Notes: generated by a model from the sequence alone, not told the origin. Positions 48,037-59,686 are shown, numbered from the stretch's first letter. The stretch: 64,000 nt of DNA from Achromobacter ruhlandii (GCF_902859695.1 NZ_CADIJL010000010.1:1-64000); one strand, 5' to 3'. Numbers and translations are program-made.

Positions 48037-48147
48037 CTAGAACGGCGACAGGTCCGTCTGGCGGTCGAGCTGCTTGAGCTCCAGACGGAAAGGCCGCGTG
48101 GCCCGCCGTATCAGTTTGATCTTCATACGGCGGAACAGGCGGCGCAT
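48037..48147 (-). CDS. Possible 36-residue basic peptide downstream of olsB
   Basis: ATG at 48147, two bases past the olsB stop, then 36 codons: MRRLFRRMKIKLIRRATRPF followed by RLELKQLDRQTDLSPF. It is strongly basic and amphipathic at the N-terminus, which would suit binding to a membrane surface. A terminator follows. No homologue is recognised and it may be untranslated; support is its tight coupling to olsB. Confidence 0.35.
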   Translation of the reverse strand: MRRLFRRMKIKLIRRATRPFRLELKQLDRQTDLSPF

Positions 48148-48149
48148 GA

Positions 48150-48953
48150 TCAGCGCTGACCGGTGGCGGCGGGTTGATCCAGGCCGAAATGGCGGCGGTA
48201 GCGCTCGTCCATGCCGTCCATCTTCAGCAGCACCGGAAAATCGGCCGCATTGAAATCGGGATCCCAGGCCGGTTCGCCGCAAACGGTGGCGCCCAGCTTC
48301 AGATATCCCTTGATCAGCGGCGGCACGCGCGCCGGCAAGGTGCTGTTGAGCTTTTCCACCGGATAGCGATGCAACGGCGTGACCCGCGGCTCGCCGTCCC
48401 CGGGAATCAGCTTGGACACGGTGCGCCACACTTCGGCCGCCGTGACGCCATCGTCGCGCAGGCTCACGCTGGCGCAGCCCAGCACGTACTGATAACCGCC
48501 GCGGCGCAGGTATTCCGCCAGGCCCGACCACAGCAGCATGATGACGGCGCCATTGCGGTAGTCGGCGTGGGTGCAGGATCGCCCCACTTCCACCAGCTCG
48601 TCGCGGATGGCGCCCAGGCCGGACAGGTCGAATTCGGATTGCGAGTAGTAACCGCCGGCCTCGCGCGCCTTTTCGGGCGTGAGGATCCGGTAGGTGCCCA
48701 CGACACGGCCGGTATCGAGCTCGCGCACCATCAGGTGCTCGCAGAAGGGATCGAAACGGTCGTGCTCGATTCCGTCCTGGGCATCCGGGAAGACCGCACC
48801 CATGTCTTCGGTGAAGACGTCGTAGCGCAGGCGCTGGATCTGTTCAATTTCCTCGGCCGTGCGCGCCAGGCCGACCACCAGCACCCTCGCGGCGGGGCCG
48901 GTCCACGGTTCTGCGGCATTACGGCTTGGGTTGATGCGTGCTAGTTCCAGCAT
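48150..48953 (-). CDS. olsB: OlsB-type ornithine N-acyltransferase
   Basis: 267 residues. GNAT-like fold of the OlsB/hemolysin acyltransferase family: IQRLRYDVFTEDMGAVFPDA, then RVVGTYRILTPEKAREAGGY, FDLSGLGAIRDELVEVGRSC and QYVLGCASVSLRDDG. OlsB transfers a 3-hydroxyacyl group from ACP to ornithine, the first step in ornithine lipid synthesis. These lipids replace phospholipids under phosphate limitation in many bacteria, which fits the pst-ppk-ppx neighbours. No Pho box was found in front of it. olsA is not in the window. Confidence 0.85.
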   Translation of the reverse strand: MLELARINPSRNAAEPWTGPAARVLVVGLARTAEEIEQIQRLRYDVFTEDMGAVFPDAQDGIEHDRFDPFCEHLMVRELDTGRVVGTYRILTPEKAREAGGYYSQSEFDLSGLGAIRDELVEVGRSCTHADYRNGAVIMLLWSGLAEYLRRGGYQYVLGCASVSLRDDGVTAAEVWRTVSKLIPGDGEPRVTPLHRYPVEKLNSTLPARVPPLIKGYLKLGATVCGEPAWDPDFNAADFPVLLKMDGMDERYRRHFGLDQPAATGQR

Positions 48954-49113
48954 TGCGCGAAGCTCCTAGAGAGTCCAGTCAGTGTGGACGCCCTGTATGT
49001 CAAAGACTTGACCAATATGTTACGTGACTATGAAGTTTAGTTCGGTGCAATGCGGCCCAATTCCTGCAAAGCTCGACAAAACTTTACAAACCAATACGCA
49101 ATGTTCACAAACA

Positions 49114-49146
49114 ATGGCCATTCATCGCAAAACAATGAATGGCCAT
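49114..49146 (-). terminator. Perfect inverted repeat behind glmM
   Basis: ATGGCCATTCAT and ATGAATGGCCAT, perfect over 12 bases with a 9-base loop, then TTGTTTGTG on the minus strand. Likely the glmM-folP terminator, 23 bases after the glmM stop. Confidence 0.6.
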
Positions 49147-49169
49147 GTTCGATCGGGGCAAAAAAGACG

Positions 49170-50513
49170 TTATCCCAAGCTGGCCGCCAGCTTCTCGGCA
49201 GAGGAGACGGCCAGGGCCTCGTCCTCGGCCTCGACCATCAGGCGCAGCTTGGGTTCGGTGCCGGACGCGCGGATCAGGATGCGGCCACGGCCGCCCAACT
49301 CGGCTTCCACGGCCTTGCGCGCGGCGCTCAGGCCGGGATGGGTCTTCCAGTCCTGGCCCGGCGCCAGGGGCACGTTGATCATCTTCTGCGGATACATGCG
49401 CAGGTCCTTGACCCACTCGGCCATCGTGGTCTGGTTGCGGCGCAGCGCGGTCAGCACCTGCAGCGCGGCCACGATGCCGTCGCCGGTCGAGTGGCAGTCC
49501 AGGCACAGCAGGTGGCCGGAGCTTTCGCCGCCGTACAGCCAGCCACGCTCCTGCATCAGTTCGAGTACGTAGCGGTCACCCACATTGGCGCGTTCGAAGC
49601 CCACGCCCAGGCGCTGCAGCTCCCGCTCGAAACCGAAGTTGGTCATCAGCGTGCCCACCACCCCATCGACCTTGCCGCGCTGCATGCGCTCGCGCAGGAT
49701 GGCGTAGAGCAGTTCGTCGCCGTTGTAGATGCGGCCGTCGCCGTCCACCACCTGCAGGCGGTCGGCATCGCCGTCCAGGGCGACGCCCAGCTGCGCGCCA
49801 CGCGCCTTCACTTCCTTGGCCAGCAGCTCCGGATGCAGCGCGCCAACACCCTTGTTGATGTTGAAGCCATCCGGGTGCACGCCGATGGCATGCACTTCGG
49901 CGCCCAGCTCACGGAACACGTGCGGCGCGATGTTGTAGGCGGCGCCATGGGCGGCATCCACCACGATCGTCATGCCGTTCAGGTCCAGATCGTTGGGGAA
50001 GGTGCTCTTGCAGAATTCGATGTAGCGGCCCTGCGAATCCGACATGCGGCGCGCGCGGCCCAGTCCTTCGGAGCTGACGCAGCCCAGCGGCTCGTCCAGG
50101 GCGGCCTCGATGGCGGCCTCGATCTCGTCGGGCAGTTTCATGCCCTGGGCCGAGAAGAACTTGATGCCGTTGTCCTGGTAGGGATTGTGCGAGGCGCTGA
50201 TCACGATGCCGGCGACCAGGCGCAGCGCGCGGGTCAGGTAGGCCACCGCGGGCGTGGGAATCGGCCCGGCCAGCAGCACGTCGATGCCCGCGGCCGACAG
50301 GCCGGCTTCCAGCGCCGATTCCAGCATGTAGCCGGAAATGCGGGTGTCCTTGCCGATCACGACCTGCGGCCGGCTGCCGCCGCGCGCCGCGTGTTCATGG
50401 GCCAGCACGCGGCCGGCGGCATAGCCCAGGCGCAGGGCGAATTCGGCGTTGATCACCGCGCCGCCGACTTCGCCGCGCACCCCATCGGTACCAAAATACT
50501 TGCGTCGAATCAT
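49170..50513 (-). CDS. glmM: Phosphoglucosamine mutase GlmM
   Basis: 447 residues (family about 445). Starts [20 protein letters not shown]. The phosphorylated Ser is in [18 protein letters not shown], the metal-binding loop is [12 protein letters not shown], the sugar-binding loop GGESSGHLL, and phosphate binding [14 protein letters not shown]. It converts glucosamine-6-phosphate to glucosamine-1-phosphate for cell wall precursors. It overlaps folP by 4 bases, in the common ftsH-folP-glmM order. Confidence 0.97.
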   Translation of the reverse strand: MIRRKYFGTDGVRGEVGGAVINAEFALRLGYAAGRVLAHEHAARGGSRPQVVIGKDTRISGYMLESALEAGLSAAGIDVLLAGPIPTPAVAYLTRALRLVAGIVISASHNPYQDNGIKFFSAQGMKLPDEIEAAIEAALDEPLGCVSSEGLGRARRMSDSQGRYIEFCKSTFPNDLDLNGMTIVVDAAHGAAYNIAPHVFRELGAEVHAIGVHPDGFNINKGVGALHPELLAKEVKARGAQLGVALDGDADRLQVVDGDGRIYNGDELLYAILRERMQRGKVDGVVGTLMTNFGFERELQRLGVGFERANVGDRYVLELMQERGWLYGGESSGHLLCLDCHSTGDGIVAALQVLTALRRNQTTMAEWVKDLRMYPQKMINVPLAPGQDWKTHPGLSAARKAVEAELGGRGRILIRASGTEPKLRLMVEAEDEALAVSSAEKLAASLG

Positions 50514-51355
50514 GAAGTGATTGCTCCTTGTTCAGCCGCCTGCCAGACCTTGAGCGCGTCGACCGTGGCCGCCACATCGTGCACCCGCACGATGGAAGCG
50601 CCACGGGCCACACAGGCCAGGGCAGCGGCAATGCTGCCGGGCAGCCGGTCGCCGACCGGCCGGCCGGTGGCCTGGCCGATCATGTTCTTGCGCGACAGGC
50701 CGATCAGCAATGGATAACCGCCGCTGCGCAGGCTGGACAGCCTGCGCAGCAATTGGAAGTTCTGGTCGGCGGTCTTGCCGAACCCGAAACCGGGGTCCAG
50801 CACGATGCGTCGGGGGTCGACCCAGGCGGCGCGCAGCTTTTGCGCCCGCGATCCCAGGAAGAGCCCGATTTCGCCGATCAGGTCGGAATATTCGGGCGGC
50901 GTCGCCTGCATGGTGCGCGGCTCGCCCTTCATGTGCATCACGCACAGCCCGCAGCGCGACTGCGCCACCGCCTCGATGGCGCCGGGCTGCCGGAAGCCGT
51001 AGATGTCGTTGATCATGTCGGCGCCAGCGTCGAGCACCGCGCGCATGACTTCGGGTTTGAAGGTGTCGATCGACAAGGGCACGCCGCAGTCGCGCAGCGC
51101 CTCGATCACCGGCAGCAGCCGGTCGAGTTCGTCGGCGACCGACACCGGATCCGCGCCGGGGCGCGTGGACTCGCCGCCCAGGTCGAGGATGTGGGCGCCT
51201 TCCTGGATCAGCTGACGCGCATGCGCCACCGCGGAATCGGTATCGTCATGCTGGCCGCCATCGGAAAAAGAATCCGGCGTGACGTTGACGATACCCATGA
51301 CAAGCGGGCGCTCGAGATCAAACTCGAAGCGCCCGCAAAGGAAGTTATTCGCCAT
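50510..51355 (-). CDS. folP: Dihydropteroate synthase FolP
   Basis: 281 residues (family about 280). Signs: [16 protein letters not shown] (pterin/pABA site), [16 protein letters not shown], and [12 protein letters not shown]. It joins p-aminobenzoate to the pterin pyrophosphate in folate synthesis and is the sulphonamide target. Position between ftsH and glmM is usual for betaproteobacteria. Confidence 0.97.
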   Translation of the reverse strand: MANNFLCGRFEFDLERPLVMGIVNVTPDSFSDGGQHDDTDSAVAHARQLIQEGAHILDLGGESTRPGADPVSVADELDRLLPVIEALRDCGVPLSIDTFKPEVMRAVLDAGADMINDIYGFRQPGAIEAVAQSRCGLCVMHMKGEPRTMQATPPEYSDLIGEIGLFLGSRAQKLRAAWVDPRRIVLDPGFGFGKTADQNFQLLRRLSSLRSGGYPLLIGLSRKNMIGQATGRPVGDRLPGSIAAALACVARGASIVRVHDVAATVDALKVWQAAEQGAITS

Positions 51356-51373
51356 AAATCAGGACGAAAGACC

Positions 51374-53272
<1,899 letters not shown>

Positions 53273-53501
53273 GGTCGATCTCCTGCTTTCGATTCCGACC
53301 GGCGACCGCGCACCCGCATATGGCACAGTCACAAGTATGTCAATAGCCCATTCTACCCTGTCGGACCGGGTTGCGTCCTGGGAAGGGGCGGGGCCGCTAA
53401 GTTACGTCTGATTCGTGATTTTGCTGGTCTTTGTCTCGGCAGGCCGGCCGTCGTCGGACCGGTAGGTTCTTGTGACACCGGGGCAGGTGCCCCGGCGCGG
53501 G

Positions 53502-54134
53502 TTATTTCAGATCGCGGGCAACCAGAAAGGTTTCGGAGGACTTGTCCCGCGATGCCTTCGGCTTGCGCTCGACCACCCGCTTGAAGTGCTGTTTGTAGGA
53601 CTCCACGATCTGCGAAAAGCCGGTCCCGTGGAATGCCTTGACGATCAGCGCCCCGTTGGGCTTGAGGTGGGCGAGGGAAAACTCCATCGCCAGCTCGCAC
53701 ACGTGCTGGATGCGCGCGGCGTCGGCGATACCCACGCCTGACAAGTTGGGGGCCATGTCGGAGATTACAAGGTCCACCGCGCGCGATCCGACCATGTCTT
53801 CCAGTTGTTTCAAAATGTCATCCTCGCGGAAGTCGCCCTGGATGAATTCGACGCCCGCCACGGGCTCCATGGGCAGCATGTCCAGGGCGATGATGCGCCC
53901 GTCCACCACGCCGCCCGGACCCGCCAGGCGCTCGCGCGCCACCTGCGACCAGCTGCCGGGGGCCGAGCCCAGGTCGACGACCAGGTCGCCACGCCGCAGC
54001 AGCTTCTCGGTGTCGAGAATCTCGATCAGCTTGAAGGCGGCGCGGGCCCGGTAGCCCTTCTGTTGCGCCATCTTCACATAGGGATCGTTGATGTGCTGGT
54101 GAATCCAGTCTTTGGAGAATTTATTCTTGGCCAT
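53502..54134 (-). CDS. rlmE: 23S rRNA 2'-O-methyltransferase RlmE (FtsJ)
   Basis: 210 residues (E. coli 209). SAM site [20 protein letters not shown]; catalytic Lys-Asp-Lys-Glu set in [31 protein letters not shown] and [10 protein letters not shown]. It methylates U2552 of 23S rRNA. It precedes ftsH by about 230 bases, as in many proteobacteria, and is divergent from yhbY with only 18 bases between the two start codons. Confidence 0.96.
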   Translation of the reverse strand: MAKNKFSKDWIHQHINDPYVKMAQQKGYRARAAFKLIEILDTEKLLRRGDLVVDLGSAPGSWSQVARERLAGPGGVVDGRIIALDMLPMEPVAGVEFIQGDFREDDILKQLEDMVGSRAVDLVISDMAPNLSGVGIADAARIQHVCELAMEFSLAHLKPNGALIVKAFHGTGFSQIVESYKQHFKRVVERKPKASRDKSSETFLVARDLK

Positions 54135-54139
54135 TACCG

Positions 54140-54145
54140 TACAAT
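54140..54145 (+). promoter_or_regulatory. -10 element placing the yhbY start at the 5' end of its mRNA
   Basis: TACAAT ends 8 bases before the ATG of yhbY, so transcription should begin at 54,152 or 54,153, i.e. at the start codon. No good -35 or ribosome binding site is visible. Confidence 0.5.
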
Positions 54146-54152
54146 TCCACGC

Positions 54153-54755
54153 ATGCCTATATTAGAACTTACCTCTCGTGAGCGCAGCGACCTTCGGTCC
54201 GCCGCTCACCCTCTGCGCCCCGTCGTCCTGATCGGCGACAACGGCCTGACCGAAGCCGTGCTCAAGGAAATCGACCTGGCACTCACTTCCCACGGCCTGA
54301 TCAAGGTCCGGGCCGGCGGCGACGATCGCGAGGCCCGCGAGGCCATGCTCTCGACCATCTGCGACACCCTGTCCTGCGCCCCGGTGCACCACCTGGGCAA
54401 GACCCTGATCCTGTTCCGCCCGCTGGCCGGCAACATCAAGCCGCCCGTGCTGGCTGCCCTTGAGCCGGAACGTCCCGCCAAGCGCCGCGCCTCCGAGCCG
54501 CATACGCCCAAGAAGCTGGCCGCCGAAGGCAAGACCCTGGCCAAGCGTCCGCGCCGTTCCGAAACGGAAGAGCCCAAGCCGAAAACCCGATTCGTGCCGC
54601 AGGACCAGCTCAACAAGAACGGCAAGCCGATGCGTCCCAGCAACAAGAAGACCGCCTCCGGCAGCCACGGCATCCCGCGCCGCGCCGGCAGCGCGCTGAG
54701 CCTGCGCGCCGGGGCACGCAGCGGCACCAGCCGCAAGTCGTCGCCCAAAAGGTAG
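54153..54755 (+). CDS. yhbY: YhbY-like RNA-binding protein with long basic tail
   Basis: 200 residues; E. coli YhbY has 97. The first 95 residues form a CRM domain: [50 protein letters not shown]. The tail (about 105-200) is rich in Lys, Arg, Ser and Pro and probably unfolded, as often in betaproteobacteria. The domain binds pre-50S ribosomal RNA. Neighbour rlmE acts on the same subunit. Confidence 0.88.
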   Translation: MPILELTSRERSDLRSAAHPLRPVVLIGDNGLTEAVLKEIDLALTSHGLIKVRAGGDDREAREAMLSTICDTLSCAPVHHLGKTLILFRPLAGNIKPPVLAALEPERPAKRRASEPHTPKKLAAEGKTLAKRPRRSETEEPKPKTRFVPQDQLNKNGKPMRPSNKKTASGSHGIPRRAGSALSLRAGARSGTSRKSSPKR

Positions 54756-54888
54756 TCCGGACAGTTCCGCCGGGCACAAAAACGGGCGCTTTACGCGCCC
54801 GATCCACCATAGCGTTCCGCAGTGTTGCCGTACCGGATACCCGGCGCGGGCTAGGGTGTTTTGCTGATTTTACCGCTCAGAGCCGGCG

Positions 54889-55365
54889 TCAGATGTAACG
54901 CACGCTCAGTACTTCATATTCGCGAACGCCGGCCGGGGCCTTGACCTCGACCACATCGCCTTCGCTCTTGCCGATCAGCGCGCGGGCCACGGGGCTCGAC
55001 ACGGAGATCAGGTTCGACTTGATGTCGGCTTCGACGTCGCCGACGATCTGGTACGTCACGCGATCGCCCGAATCCAGGTCTTCGATGTCGACGGTGGCAC
55101 CGAACACGGCGCGACCTTCGGCCTCGAGCGAGGTCGGATCGATCAGGTGGGCATTGGAAAGCGTGCCCTCGAGCTCGGCGATCCGGCCTTCGATGAAACC
55201 CTGGCGCTCGCGAGCCGCATCGTACTCGGCGTTCTCCGACAGATCGCCCTGCGCGCGCGCTTCGGCGATAGCGTTGATGACGGCGGGACGTTCCACGGTT
55301 TTCAGCCGCTGGAGCTCTTCTTGCAAGCGCTCGGCCCCGCGCACGGTCAAAGGAATGGCAGACAT
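54889..55365 (-). CDS. greA: Transcription elongation factor GreA
   Basis: 158 residues, the standard length. Starts [20 protein letters not shown]; coiled-coil tip with the acidic pair in [17 protein letters not shown]-terminal domain ends [13 protein letters not shown]. It rescues arrested RNA polymerase by stimulating RNA cleavage. The frame extends upstream but the start at 55365, with GGGAA in front, fits the family. A hairpin with a T-rich tail lies just before the gene. Confidence 0.96.
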   Translation of the reverse strand: MSAIPLTVRGAERLQEELQRLKTVERPAVINAIAEARAQGDLSENAEYDAARERQGFIEGRIAELEGTLSNAHLIDPTSLEAEGRAVFGATVDIEDLDSGDRVTYQIVGDVEADIKSNLISVSSPVARALIGKSEGDVVEVKAPAGVREYEVLSVRYI

Positions 55366-55380
55366 GTCGTTTCCCAAACA

Positions 55381-55410
55381 AAAGTAGAAAACGCCCCCGA
55401 CGGAGCGTTC
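55381..55410 (-). promoter_or_regulatory. Terminator-like hairpin in the greA leader
   Basis: On the minus strand AACGCTCC and GGGGCGTT pair with one mismatch around GTCG, followed by TTCTACTTTTG, about 25 bases before the greA start. It could act as an attenuator, comparable to the short GraL RNA ahead of greA in E. coli. Confidence 0.4.
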
Positions 55411-55570
55411 TCGGTGTGAAGGTCTTGGACCTGACGCATGGGCGCCGTCGGAAGCGGACTCGTGACGGGCATCGCCAGGAACGGAACGGCCAGGGGCGGG
55501 CAAAGCTGAACCCGATGGATCCCCTTGCGCCCGCTCGGGCCGGCCCGCCGGACGAATGCGGCAAGCTGCG

Positions 55571-55606
55571 ACCAAAACAAAACCCCGGCTCGGGTCGGAA
55601 CCGGGG
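55571..55606 (-). terminator. Terminator-like hairpin upstream of greA
   Basis: CCCCGG and CCGGGG arms around a 12-base loop, with GGTTTTGTTTTGG behind it on the minus strand. It would end a minus-strand RNA coming from 55.6-55.8 kb; no gene is recognised there. Confidence 0.5.
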
Positions 55607-56075
55607 CAATCAAGGTCATATTGTGGTCAAAGTCCGCCGGAATTGCAAGCCACCGGAGAAACCGGCGTTTTCGGCGCATTTCGCCGCCGTAACCCGCTAG
55701 AACCCGTCGTTTGCGCGCCCCCGCCCGGCGTTGCATAAAAGATACTCGACGGTAGGGATAAACCCGGTCACGGGGGATTATCCAGGGGCCACATGTAAAA
55801 ACGGCAGGTCGTATTCAATAAAAAAGGTATAACCGACAAACTGGCCCATTAATAACAATTAAATACATGCCGGTATGCGCCGGCATTTTCTGTTTTTAGC
55901 GAGGGGATGCGCGGGCCGGCCATTTTCCGGCCACCGCGTATCGCGATTGATTGTGCGTGTTGCAGGTTTGGCGGGCGCATCGCAGTCATCCGGCTCGACG
56001 TCCGTCCCTCTGTCGCAGCGCCCGCGGGCAAGGGTCCGCGCCTGTGGCGGAGCGCGTTCAAGACCGGGAGATCCC
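55607..56075. other. Intergenic region before the chemotaxis gene
   Basis: No supported gene in this stretch. It holds an AT-rich part (about 55,740-55,865, with TATAAC at 55,831-55,836), a hairpin with T-run at 55,867-55,897, and about 180 G+C-rich leader bases before the chemotaxis gene. No known riboswitch was recognised. Confidence 0.6.
55867..55897 (+). terminator. Intrinsic terminator ahead of the chemotaxis gene
   Basis: ATGCCGG and CCGGCAT around TATGCG, followed by TTTCTGTTTTT. It would stop plus-strand RNA 180 bases before the chemotaxis gene; attenuation is possible. Confidence 0.6.
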
Positions 56076-57695
56076 ATGCTGGAAAAACTGAAAGTCCGTA
56101 CGGGCATGATGCTGGTGCTGGCCTGTTTTGTCATTACCCTGGCACTGGCCTGCGGTTTGAGCTGGATGAATGCCGAAAACAGCGTCCGGGAAATCGAGGA
56201 CCTGAATAATGTGGCCGTGCATCAGGTCGATCCGCTTTATGAATCCAATGCCGCGCTGCTGCATACCCGGCTGTCGCTGGGCACGGGCATCGCCGACCTG
56301 CAGGCCGGCGCCAACGATCAGGCGGCCAGCGCGCAAGCCGCGGCCGCCGAGCAGCTGAAACTGGCCCGCGAGCGCTTCGACCGCTACATGGCGGTGCCCA
56401 AGAGCGAGCGCGGCCAGGAGCTGGCGAGGGTCCTGCAGGGCCGCTTCACCGCCTACGCCGCCGCGCTGGACGAACTGGGCGCGGCGCTCAAGGAGCGCTC
56501 GGTGGCGCGCTACCAGCAGAACGAAGCGCGGGTGCGCCAGGCCGATGCCGAGTTCGCCAAGGACATGCAGGTGTTCCTGGCGCGAGTCCAGGAACGCAGC
56601 GACAGCGTGCTGGAGCGCTCGCAGACCACCTATTCGACCGCCCGCATCTCGGCCATCACGCTGCTGTCGGTGGCGCTGCTGCTGGCGGTGGCGTGCTGGG
56701 CCTTCATCCGCCGCGGCGTGCTGCTGCCGCTGCAGGACGCGGGCCGGCATTTCGACCGCATCGCCGCCGGCGACCTGACGCAGCGCGTGGAAGCGCGCTC
56801 CAATAACGAGATCGGCACGCTGTTCTCGGCGGTACGGCGCATGCAGGAGGGCCTGACCCGCACGGTGACCACGGTGCGCCAGGGCGTCGACGAAATCAAC
56901 GTCGGCGCGGCCGAGATCGCGGCCGGCAACGCCAATCTGTCGACCCGCACCGAGGAACAGGCGGCCGCGCTCGAAGAGACCGCCTCGACCATGGAAGAGC
57001 TGGCCGCCACGGTCAAGCAGAACGCGGAGAACGCCGCCCAGGCCAATCAGCTGGCGGCGGTGAGCATGGAGGTGGCGCAGCGCGGCGGCCACACCGTCGG
57101 CCAGGTGGTGGCCACCATGCAAGGCATTTCGGACAGTTCACGCCGAATCGCCGAGATTGTCTCGGTGATCGACGGCATCGCCTTCCAGACCAACATCCTG
57201 GCGTTGAACGCCGCTGTGGAGGCGGCCCGGGCCGGCGAACAGGGCAAGGGCTTCGCCGTGGTGGCCGGCGAGGTGCGCACGCTGGCGCAGCGCGCCGCGC
57301 AGGCGGCCAAAGAGATCAAGGCGCTGATCGAAACCTCGGTCGATACGGTCGCGGCCGGCTCATCGCAGGTCGCGGCCGCCGGACAGACCATGGACGAAAT
57401 CGTGACCTCGGTGCAGCGCGTGGCCGACATCATGGGTGAAATCTCGGCGGCCTCGGCGCAACAGGCCGGCGGCATCGACCAGGTCAGCCTGGCGGTATCG
57501 CAGATGGACGAGGTGACGCAGCAGAACGCCGCGCTGGTGGAGCAGGCCTCGGCGGCCGCGTCGGCGATGGAGGATCAGGCCCGGCGCCTGGCGGAGGCAA
57601 CCGCGGTCTTCAAGACCCAGTCGGGCCAGGTGATCGAGGCGGCCCCGGTGCAGGTGGGCGGCCGGACGCCGGCGTCGCGGCTGTCGCGGTCCTGA
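56076..57695 (+). CDS. Methyl-accepting chemotaxis protein
   Basis: 539 residues. First membrane segment about 8-30 (GMMLVLACFVITLALACGLS), periplasmic helical sensor domain (TarH type) to about 185, second segment about 187-208, HAMP domain, then the cytoplasmic signalling helix with the conserved hairpin tip IVSVIDGIAFQTNILALNAA and VEAARAGEQGKGFAVVAGEV. There is no C-terminal NWETF-like tether for CheR/CheB. The ligand is not known. It starts at the ATG with GGGAG in front. Confidence 0.93.
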   Translation: MLEKLKVRTGMMLVLACFVITLALACGLSWMNAENSVREIEDLNNVAVHQVDPLYESNAALLHTRLSLGTGIADLQAGANDQAASAQAAAAEQLKLARERFDRYMAVPKSERGQELARVLQGRFTAYAAALDELGAALKERSVARYQQNEARVRQADAEFAKDMQVFLARVQERSDSVLERSQTTYSTARISAITLLSVALLLAVACWAFIRRGVLLPLQDAGRHFDRIAAGDLTQRVEARSNNEIGTLFSAVRRMQEGLTRTVTTVRQGVDEINVGAAEIAAGNANLSTRTEEQAAALEETASTMEELAATVKQNAENAAQANQLAAVSMEVAQRGGHTVGQVVATMQGISDSSRRIAEIVSVIDGIAFQTNILALNAAVEAARAGEQGKGFAVVAGEVRTLAQRAAQAAKEIKALIETSVDTVAAGSSQVAAAGQTMDEIVTSVQRVADIMGEISAASAQQAGGIDQVSLAVSQMDEVTQQNAALVEQASAAASAMEDQARRLAEATAVFKTQSGQVIEAAPVQVGGRTPASRLSRS

Positions 57696-57807
57696 GCGGC
57701 GCCGGCCAGTCGCGCCCGGCCAGCGAAGGCTGCCGCCTCGCGGCCGGCCGCCGCGGGCCGGGCGCGGCGCCCATGGGACGGGCGCCTGGCAGGACAACCG
57801 CCCCGCC

Positions 57808-59118
57808 CTATTTCTTGCGGCGCAGCAGTGCGTACAGGATGATGGCGCCGAAGGTCGCGGTGCCGATGCCGCCCAGCGTGAAGTTGCCCAGCTTGACGGT
57901 GAAGTCGCCCGCGCCCAGCACCAGCGTGACCGCGGCCACGATCAGGTTGCGGTTGTCGCTGAAGTCGACCTGATTGACGACCCAGATGCGGGCCCCGGCA
58001 ATGGCGATCAGGCCGAAGACCACCACCGACATGCCGCCCAGCACAGGCGCGGGAATGGTCTGGATCAGCGCGCCGAACTTGGGCGAGAAGCCCAGCACGA
58101 TGGCGATCAGCGCGGCGATCACGAACACCAGCGTCGAATAGATGCGGGTCACCGCCATCACGCCGATGTTCTCGGCGTAGGTGGTGACGCCGGTGCCGCC
58201 CACCGCGCCCGAGACCATGGTGGCCACGCCGTCGCCGACGAAGGCGCGGCCCAGGTAGCGGTCCAGGTCCTGGCCGGTCATGGCGCTGACCGCCTTGACG
58301 TGGCCCAGGTTCTCGGCGACCAGGATGATGGCCACCGGCACGATCAGGCCCATGGCTTCGGCCTTGAAGACCGGCGCGGCGAAGTGCGGCAGCCCGAACC
58401 AGGCGGCGGCCGACACGGCCGAGAAATCCATCGGCTTGCCCAGGCCCATGCCGTTGGCGAAGATCGCATACACCACGCAGGCCAGGATCAGGCCGACCAG
58501 GATCAGCAGGCGCTGCACCATGCCCTTGGTGTAGACGGCGATGCCGCCCACGCACAGGATGGTGACGATCGCCATGGCGCTGTCGAAGCCCGAGGCGCCC
58601 ATGGCGCCCTTGGCGGCGATGGGCGCCAGGTTCAGGCCGATCACCGCGACCACCGCGCCGGTCACCACCGGCGGCATCAGGGCGTCGATCCAGTTGGCGC
58701 CGCCGCCGGCGCGGCCATTGGCGATCCAGACCAGGACGCCGATCAGGGTGTAGGCCAAGCCGCAGGCAATGATGGCGCCCAGCGCCACGCCGATGTTGGC
58801 GTTGGCCCCGCCGCCGGCATAGCCGGTGACGGCGATGACGCCGCCGATGAAGGCGAAGCTGGAGCCCAGGTAGCTGGGCACGCGGCCGCCCACGAACAGG
58901 AAGAAGATCAGGGTGCCGATGCCCGACATCAGGATGGCGACGTTGGGGTCGAAGCCCATCAGCAGCGGCGCCAGCACGGTGGAGCCGAACATCGCCACCA
59001 CGTGCTGGGCGCCCATGGCCACGTTCTTGGGCCAGGACAGCCGTTCGTCGGGCGCAATGATGACGCCGGGCTCGGCGTCGTCCGCCAGGCGCCAGCGCGG
59101 AAAATAGGAATTGGACAT
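57808..59118 (-). CDS. Uracil/xanthine permease (NCS2 family)
   Basis: 436 residues with about 14 membrane segments. Signature parts: GAQHVVAMFGSTVLAPLLMG in segment 1, SYLGSSFAFIGGV, VAENLGHVKAVSAMTGQDLD and GGVG-like GGTGVTTYAENIGVMAVT. This pattern fits UraA/RutG uracil transporters more than xanthine ones. Single gene, convergent with the chemotaxis gene. Confidence 0.9.
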   Translation of the reverse strand: MSNSYFPRWRLADDAEPGVIIAPDERLSWPKNVAMGAQHVVAMFGSTVLAPLLMGFDPNVAILMSGIGTLIFFLFVGGRVPSYLGSSFAFIGGVIAVTGYAGGGANANIGVALGAIIACGLAYTLIGVLVWIANGRAGGGANWIDALMPPVVTGAVVAVIGLNLAPIAAKGAMGASGFDSAMAIVTILCVGGIAVYTKGMVQRLLILVGLILACVVYAIFANGMGLGKPMDFSAVSAAAWFGLPHFAAPVFKAEAMGLIVPVAIILVAENLGHVKAVSAMTGQDLDRYLGRAFVGDGVATMVSGAVGGTGVTTYAENIGVMAVTRIYSTLVFVIAALIAIVLGFSPKFGALIQTIPAPVLGGMSVVVFGLIAIAGARIWVVNQVDFSDNRNLIVAAVTLVLGAGDFTVKLGNFTLGGIGTATFGAIILYALLRRKK

Positions 59119-59157
59119 GGAATCCCCGGGAGTGATTGGTGTGAGCGGGCGCCAGTG

Positions 59158-59184
59158 TAAAGGGGGCCGGGAAGGGGCGGCAAC
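59158..59184 (+). promoter_or_regulatory. Weak sigma-28-like promoter of the FlxA-like gene
   Basis: TAAA at 59,158-59,161 and GCGGCAAC at 59,177-59,184 with 15 bases between. The spacing equals the flagellar consensus TAAA-N15-GCCGATAA, but only four of the eight -10 bases match. Confidence 0.25.
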
Positions 59185-59254
59185 TTAAGTTCCTGGCCGG
59201 AATGCCGTACTAGTGGAAACCCCCATTCAATCCTTCGCCCCCCCGGAGACCTCC

Positions 59255-59686
59255 ATGGCCATCGATTCCATCAGCGGCACCTCGCGCATCGGCAGCATGG
59301 CCGACCTGTGGGCACAGAAGATCCAGGCCAACAAGGAAGCCAAGGACGCCAAGGCCGGCGACCCGGGCGTCAGCGTCACGCCAGACGGCAAGATCCGCGT
59401 CAACAGCGCGGGCGCCAAGAAGGTGGGCCAGGCCGAGGAAACCGAATCGTCCGGAAACGACGACTATTACACCCAGGTGATCAAGGAACTGCAACGCCAG
59501 CTCAAGCGCGTCATGGAGCAGATCGCACGCGTGCGCGACAGCAATGCGTCGGCGGAACAGAAAGCCACCCAGCTGCAGGCGTTGAACGGACAGGCGCAGC
59601 AGATCATGGGCCAGATCCAGAAGGTGATGACCGAGAAGATCAAGGCGATGGCCAAGGCCAACGGCGGCGTCTCGGCCACGGCCTAG
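59255..59686 (+). CDS. FlxA-like protein
   Basis: 143 residues from the ATG at 59255, preceded by GGAGACCTCC. Residues about 70-130 are a coiled coil (YTQVIKELQRQLKRVMEQIA) rich in Gln, typical of the FlxA-like family. In E. coli flxA belongs to the flagellar regulon, but its function is unknown. A weak flagellar-type promoter lies upstream and a chemotaxis gene is near. Confidence 0.75.
   Translation: MAIDSISGTSRIGSMADLWAQKIQANKEAKDAKAGDPGVSVTPDGKIRVNSAGAKKVGQAEETESSGNDDYYTQVIKELQRQLKRVMEQIARVRDSNASAEQKATQLQALNGQAQQIMGQIQKVMTEKIKAMAKANGGVSATA

Noticed and set aside
48954..49040. Pho box in front of olsB
   Set aside because: GTCA-like words occur, but no pair of 7-base repeats with an 11-base period was found.
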